Source of the DNA: Thermodesulfovibrionales bacterium
Lineage (GTDB): Bacteria; Nitrospirota; Thermodesulfovibrionia; Thermodesulfovibrionales; SM23-35
Reading direction: 5' to 3'
NCBI GenBank assembly: GCA_022013235.1
Contig: JAKLQR010000283.1
Coordinates: 1-9,470 of the forward strand
Length of the DNA stretch: 9,470 nucleotides
In this document: positions 5,576 through 9,470 of the stretch, in pieces
How positions within the stretch are numbered: the first letter of the stretch is position 1
Layout: every line of letters starts with the position of its first letter
Translations under genes and position numbers: made by a program
Notes under the pieces: model-generated
What the model was told of the DNA's origin: nothing
The model's input: only the letters and a program-made list of their open reading frames with translations
Databases searched by the model: none

Positions 5576-5606
5576 TGCAGACAGTATTAATCCGCTGCAG
5601 TTTTTT
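5576..5606 (+). terminator. possible terminator of the ferritin-like gene
   Basis: TGCAG (5576-5580) can pair with CTGCA (5595-5599) across a 14-nt loop, followed by G and TTTTTT (5601-5606). It starts 8 nt after the stop codon. The stem is short and the loop large, so the call rests mainly on the T-run and position. Confidence 0.35.
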
Positions 5607-5634
5607 ATAATCAGTGCATGAATAACCCTGGCTA

Positions 5635-5799
5635 AGGAATACAGCTCGATTTCCAAATAGAAATCACGGGTAACTTCGATGAGACCGGAGACGAAGCGGA
5701 GGTCTCAGTTTTCAATAGCCCAAGAACACTGAAGTCAGAAAAAGATTTACACAGAAACAGAGGGAGTTTATTTCTATTTGGAAATCGAGCTTTATTCCT
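5635..5799. repeat. 165-bp element bounded by 30-bp inverted repeats
   Basis: The left arm (5635-5664) and right arm (5770-5799) are reverse complements over 30 bp with one mismatch (5642/5792); the inner 22 bp (5643-5664 and 5770-5791) are perfect. The arms read AGGAATA, one variable base, then AGCTCGATTTCC and AAATAGAAAT. Between them lie 105 bp with no ORF and a smaller inverted repeat, GAGACC/GGTCTC (5681-5686/5701-5706). The right arm reaches two bases into the stop codon of the cyclase gene. The arrangement resembles a small non-autonomous mobile element (MITE) or a large foldback between convergent genes. No clean target-site duplication is visible and there is no transposase nearby, so its nature is open. 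Confidence 0.7.
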
Positions 5800-7570
5800 A
5801 CGTCTGAAACTTTTGAACGTTGATCATATCAAGCAATTCGTAGACCTGGATTTCCTCAGTCTTTCCCTTGACACTGATGCTGCCAAGCGGCATTACTCTG
5901 ACTGACGCAGCAACTTTTTCATAGACGGCTTTACTGATGAGAATAGAAGTTTCTGTATCCTTATTCGCTGATTCAAGACGTGAAGCAAGGTTTACCGAAT
6001 CACCGATGAGGGTGTAGTTGAAAAGTTCTGAAGAACCCATATTGCCTGCGATTACCGTGCCGGTATTTATGCCAATCCTAATGGAGATTTCAGGCATGTA
6101 CTCTGTTTTCATTTCCTGTCTGAGGGAAACAAGCCGTTCCTGCATTTTTACCGCGGCACGGCATGCATTCAGGGCGTGTTCAGGGTCAGGCACAGGCGCT
6201 CCCCAGAAGGCCATAAGACCGTCTCCGATAAACTTGTCAACCGTCCCTTTATACTGAAAAACGATCTTTGTCATCTCATCGAAATACCGGTTCAGGAAAT
6301 GGGCAATATCATCAGGGGGAAGCTTCTCTGACATTGCAGTAAAGCCTGAGATATCAGAGAAGAGGATTGTGGCTTCTACCTTTTCACCCCCGAGTTTCAA
6401 TTCATGAGGGTTGCTCAATATTGATTCCAGTATAGCGGGAGAGAGATAATGGGAGAATGCTTTTTTGATCTCTCTCCGTTTTTTTTCAGTCTCTATATAT
6501 GCGGAGGCTCCGTGGACTATATAGGAAAAGCTGAAAGGCAATACGACTATGAGGGTAGGTATCCATATCCTGGAATACCGGAACAGGGAATAAGAGGCTG
6601 TGAGATAGAGCACTACACAAAGAATCGATAAAAAGCCATGTAAAACCGGCCTCCAGCGTATCTGCAAAAGGCTTGATATGACGCCAAGAAGCAGGAAAAG
6701 CACAAGACTAAACACGCTATTCAGCCTGGTGATGAATTCACCCTTGAGAAAGTTAGCAGCCATATTTGCCTGAATTTCCACTCCACTCATCAGGCTGTTG
6801 CCGGTAAAAAGGAAGGGCGTATTGAAAATATCCGCCTGTGATGCTTTGGCTTCGGGTGAGGTTTTCAACTGAAGACCGACGATGACAATCTTTCCCTTGA
6901 AGAAATCCTTTGGAAGATACACTGAAGGCTCCAATGCCTGATAGTACGAAACTGTTGAAAAACTTCCAGGCGGTCCGGCATATGCAATGTAGGTATTTTT
7001 ATGAATATCGAACTCTTTTTTTATATGAAGTCGTGCAATCTGTTTTGCAAATAATATCTCATGTTCCTCTGTTGAATAGAACTTCCTTACCACAGTATCA
7101 CTGTCTTTCAGGACATTGACGACACCGGTAAAGCTGTTCTCTTTGAATAGAGGAACGGGCTCAACCAGAATCCTCTGGAGGTACCGTTTCCTCTCTATTA
7201 TTTCAATTTCCGACGCGAGACAGACATTGCCTGCCTGCCGTAAAGAATCTGCGAACGCGGTATCTTCTGCAATGCCGGAAGGTTCTGCGAACACGATGTC
7301 GAAACCGATGACCGATGCGCCTTCACGTTTCAGCACATCTGTCAATTGCGCATGGATGCTCCTCGGCCAGGGCCATTGCCTGCCGGTCTCTGCAAATGAA
7401 GGTTCATCAATGGCAACAATGACAATATCGGTAGGTGGCTTCTGCGAAGGTTTGAATAAATGGAAGAGGTCATACCCTTTGAGTTCTATTAACTCGCCAA
7501 TGGGCAGGAGACTGAAAACAATGGTTATGCATCCAATGATCAGTCCGATGAAAAAGTTTTTCTTAAACAC
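5798..7570 (-). CDS. CHASE2-domain membrane adenylate cyclase (class III)
   Basis: 590 residues. Seen: membrane helix 1 (about 6-25). A periplasmic CHASE2 sensor domain (about 30-280) has the hallmark DIVIVAIDEPSFAETGRQWPWPR, ASVIGFDIVFAEPS and FKGKIVIVGL. Three more helices follow (about 285-305, 309-330, 335-355) and then a cytoplasmic class III cyclase domain (396-585). Catalytic residues are complete: metal Asp406 (LFSDISGFT) and Asp450 (KFIGDGLMAFWG), adenine-specifying Lys446 and Asp524 (TLIGDSVNLASRLES), and transition-state Asn527 and Arg531. The Lys/Asp pair points to ATP, hence cAMP, rather than GTP. It starts at GTG 7570, overlapping the TAG of the upstream barrel gene by one base (TAGTG), with no clear Shine-Dalgarno of its own; expression is probably coupled to that gene. 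The next Met is at 261, so this start is needed. The signal sensed by CHASE2 is unknown. Confidence 0.93.
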   Translation of the reverse strand: MFKKNFFIGLIIGCITIVFSLLPIGELIELKGYDLFHLFKPSQKPPTDIVIVAIDEPSFAETGRQWPWPRSIHAQLTDVLKREGASVIGFDIVFAEPSGIAEDTAFADSLRQAGNVCLASEIEIIERKRYLQRILVEPVPLFKENSFTGVVNVLKDSDTVVRKFYSTEEHEILFAKQIARLHIKKEFDIHKNTYIAYAGPPGSFSTVSYYQALEPSVYLPKDFFKGKIVIVGLQLKTSPEAKASQADIFNTPFLFTGNSLMSGVEIQANMAANFLKGEFITRLNSVFSLVLFLLLGVISSLLQIRWRPVLHGFLSILCVVLYLTASYSLFRYSRIWIPTLIVVLPFSFSYIVHGASAYIETEKKRREIKKAFSHYLSPAILESILSNPHELKLGGEKVEATILFSDISGFTAMSEKLPPDDIAHFLNRYFDEMTKIVFQYKGTVDKFIGDGLMAFWGAPVPDPEHALNACRAAVKMQERLVSLRQEMKTEYMPEISIRIGINTGTVIAGNMGSSELFNYTLIGDSVNLASRLESANKDTETSILISKAVYEKVAASVRVMPLGSISVKGKTEEIQVYELLDMINVQKFQT

Positions 7571-9470
7571 TAAAATCTGTATTCCGCTGTCACATACACA
7601 GACCTGCCTGCTGCGGGATATCCCCGGTATGTTTCGAAGTGTGTATCAAAGAGATTTTTTGCCGTAAAGCTAAATAAAGTATGCTTGTGGAAGGGTTCCC
7701 ACATGAGCGAGAAGTCTGTAGTGATATAGTCTGACAGAAGATAGCGATTTTCCGCATCGCTGTATCGTCTCCCTGTATAAGAGGTAATCAGGCTGGATTT
7801 GATGTTGAGTGGAGAAACCCAGACAATTCCTCCGTTTATTGAATGCTGTGGTATCAAAGGAATGTCATTTCCCTGATAAGCGCTGTCTTCATTTCTGCTG
7901 TCAGTATACGTATATCTAAGGAAAAGTCCTGTGCTTTTCGCCAGGATTGAATTGACGGCGAAAGAGAAACTACTCGTTCTGCCTTGTGATACGGTAGCCA
8001 GCGGATCAATTGAGTCTCTCAACTCCACCCTCTCTGCCCGGACAGTGGTAAAGAATCTATCTGACCAACGCGATTCGAGCCGTGCCTGGTAGTCATTCAG
8101 TCTCGATCCGGTAAGGGCAAGACTGTTATCTACGACAAGCCCTGCAGCCGAGACAGGAGAGAGTGTACCCACGGAAGGAAGGTCGAGCCATTTTTGATAT
8201 CCGAGCCTTATGATATGTTTCCCGAATATTGCGGAAAGACCTATCCGGGGATGAATGCCTGTATAATCTTCCCGATCTCTCATGGATTCGTAGAACAAGC
8301 CTCCTTCAAAGAGGATATTTTTTGAGAGCTGCCACCGGTCATGGACATAGGCCGTAAGGAATTTCATCGTATGATGCGGGGACACGGAACGTTCGGAAGA
8401 GGCATAGTGAGGGAATGTGGAACATTCAGGTGTTTCTGATGCAATCTCATCGCAGAAATCGATATCCCCTAAGGTATTTAAATCATTATAAACAAGAGAT
8501 GTGGACACTCTGTCCGGAATATATTCGAACCCATAGGATATCTGATGGGTGCTTCCGATCTCGACAAGATGCCTTGTCTGGAAGGCGAGCACTTCCTCCC
8601 CGGGATTATAGCGGTAAATAGGATTATAGTCTATATATCCCGGTACCGTATCAGTGAGGGGGGAAAAACCGGCGTCTGCAGTAGCACCGGAGGAGTCGGT
8701 GATAAAAGTAAGATTCGGTCCCCCTATAATTTCTGTAATATCATACACACCCCTGCGGAAAAACCCCCGTGTTGCATCAATACCAAAGGCTTGAAGAAAG
8801 GAGAGCATTATATCGGTGAGGCCCGTGCCGAAGGGGTCCGGATTCAGGAATTCGGAGTCCGACTTCTGATAGGCAAACCGTGCCAGCAAATCGTTCCTGT
8901 ACCCGAACCTGTGGTAGTATCCAAATGACAGATGTGAACTTCTCTCTTCGTTTCTGTCGTCCGGATCGGGGTTTGTTCTATATCCGGGTTCTCCTGCTTT
9001 GCTTTCCGCAGTCCAGCCGTAGGTAAAAAAACCGTTTTTATAGTCGGGTTTTATCCCAATGCCGAAGAAGAGAGAATTCCCCTTAGAATACCCGTTTTCC
9101 CTGAAACCGTCTTTATCGAACTTTGACAATGAGAGATAGTATGAAGTCTCCAATGGTTTCCTGAAATATCCCTGGAAGATCGCATTGTATGATTGTGTAA
9201 AGCCACCGTCTTCACTGCCGAACTGTATACCGAATGTAGCGTCTTGTCTTGGCTTTCTGATGATATCCTGATATCTGCTTGGAGAAGATATCGAAAGGGG
9301 GTCAAGGGTTAATCCTGTAATGAGTTCACTGATCGAGACGAATGTATTGCCTGCGTACTGCAGCGAGGCGAAAAAATGGCTGTTCGCATTATGAGGATCG
9401 TACGATTCCTGTGAATAACTCCCCGCCCATTCTTTAAGATCGAAGTAGAGGAGCGCCGAGCCAAGGTCTG
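7570..9470 (-). CDS. TonB-receptor-like outer-membrane beta-barrel protein, C-terminal part (runs off right edge)
   Basis: The frame is open from the stop TAG (7572-7570) to the right edge, about 632 residues in the window; the true start and any signal peptide or plug lie outside. TTG 9153 is not the start, since in-frame coding continues upstream. The first part seen (YDPHNANSHFFASLQYA) looks like the end of a TPR-type repeat, then comes a linker (SRYQDIIRKPRQDATFGIQFGSEDGG). The rest has alternating hydrophobic and aromatic strands with polar loops, as in a barrel. The C-terminus NLFDTHFETYRGYPAAGRSV...AEYRF, ending in Phe, is the classic last strands of a TonB-dependent receptor-type barrel recognised by the BAM complex. 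Role in uptake or signalling is unknown. Its stop overlaps the start of the CHASE2 cyclase. From known neighbourhoods, a FecR-like or TPR region may lie upstream; that is inference. Confidence 0.8.
   Translation of the reverse strand, partial: DLGSALLYFDLKEWAGSYSQESYDPHNANSHFFASLQYAGNTFVSISELITGLTLDPLSISSPSRYQDIIRKPRQDATFGIQFGSEDGGFTQSYNAIFQGYFRKPLETSYYLSLSKFDKDGFRENGYSKGNSLFFGIGIKPDYKNGFFTYGWTAESKAGEPGYRTNPDPDDRNEERSSHLSFGYYHRFGYRNDLLARFAYQKSDSEFLNPDPFGTGLTDIMLSFLQAFGIDATRGFFRRGVYDITEIIGGPNLTFITDSSGATADAGFSPLTDTVPGYIDYNPIYRYNPGEEVLAFQTRHLVEIGSTHQISYGFEYIPDRVSTSLVYNDLNTLGDIDFCDEIASETPECSTFPHYASSERSVSPHHTMKFLTAYVHDRWQLSKNILFEGGLFYESMRDREDYTGIHPRIGLSAIFGKHIIRLGYQKWLDLPSVGTLSPVSAAGLVVDNSLALTGSRLNDYQARLESRWSDRFFTTVRAERVELRDSIDPLATVSQGRTSSFSFAVNSILAKSTGLFLRYTYTDSRNEDSAYQGNDIPLIPQHSINGGIVWVSPLNIKSSLITSYTGRRYSDAENRYLLSDYITTDFSLMWEPFHKHTLFSFTAKNLFDTHFETYRGYPAAGRSVYVTAEYRF

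Noticed and set aside
7116..7667. Plus-strand 183-codon ORF
   Set aside because: It lies antisense to the CHASE2 domain of the cyclase, which has unmistakable motifs.
7570..9153. Barrel gene starting at TTG 9153
   Set aside because: The frame stays open to the window edge, with coding-like sequence upstream; the TTG is internal.

Overview
The window looks like a stretch of chromosome from a Gram-negative, probably anaerobic or subsurface bacterium. The best guess is Nitrospirota or a 'deltaproteobacterial' lineage. The clues are PAS proteins with the N-terminal pattern M(K/N)D(K/D)xxTKK...ELxxLR, a cytoplasmic PAS-LuxR sensor, a TonB-receptor-like outer-membrane barrel next to a CHASE2 adenylate cyclase, and a GC-rich double-hairpin intergenic repeat of a type common in those groups. 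This placement is inference; there is no rRNA or other taxonomic marker. No phage, transposase, CRISPR array, tRNA or rRNA gene was seen.

Layout. (1) 1-2115, minus strand: two sensory genes. The downstream one (628 to the left edge, incomplete) has a coiled coil, two HAMP-like modules and the start of a PAS domain. It may be preceded by a 24-codon leader ORF with a good Shine-Dalgarno that overlaps its ATG. The upstream one (2115-826) is PAS-PAS-coiled coil-LuxR helix-turn-helix. (2) 2326-2517, plus: a tiny exported protein with a Cys/His-rich CH...HxxHGDxxGxC module. (3) 2687-3373, plus: a VapBC toxin-antitoxin pair with a perfect 19-bp palindrome over its probable -10 box. (4) 3501-4481, plus: rlmN with all catalytic cysteines. 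Its reading frame continues upstream into family-like sequence and then meets an in-frame TAA, so the N-terminus looks damaged or shortened. (5) 4510-4596: a double-hairpin repeat. (6) 4644-5568, plus: a protein with two ferritin-like bundles, a near-consensus sigma70-type promoter and a strong ribosome-binding site. (7) 5635-5799: a pair of 30-bp inverted repeats (one mismatch) about 105 bp apart. (8) 9470-5798, minus: the C-terminal part of a TonB-receptor-like beta-barrel protein whose stop codon overlaps the GTG start of a CHASE2 class III adenylate cyclase.

How the genes work together. Only two groups are clearly linked by the sequence. VapB and VapC form an autoregulated toxin-antitoxin operon. 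The barrel and cyclase genes overlap (TAGTG) and were probably kept together as one envelope-to-cytoplasm unit, with a periplasmic CHASE2 domain controlling cAMP synthesis. The PAS genes suggest local sensory regulation, but their targets cannot be read from the window. rlmN, the ferritin-like gene and the small exported protein look like independent transcription units. The points most worth a second look are the rlmN N-terminus with vapBC just upstream, the 30-bp inverted-repeat element, the leader ORF, the second ferritin-like bundle that has lost its histidines, and the barrel-cyclase coupling.
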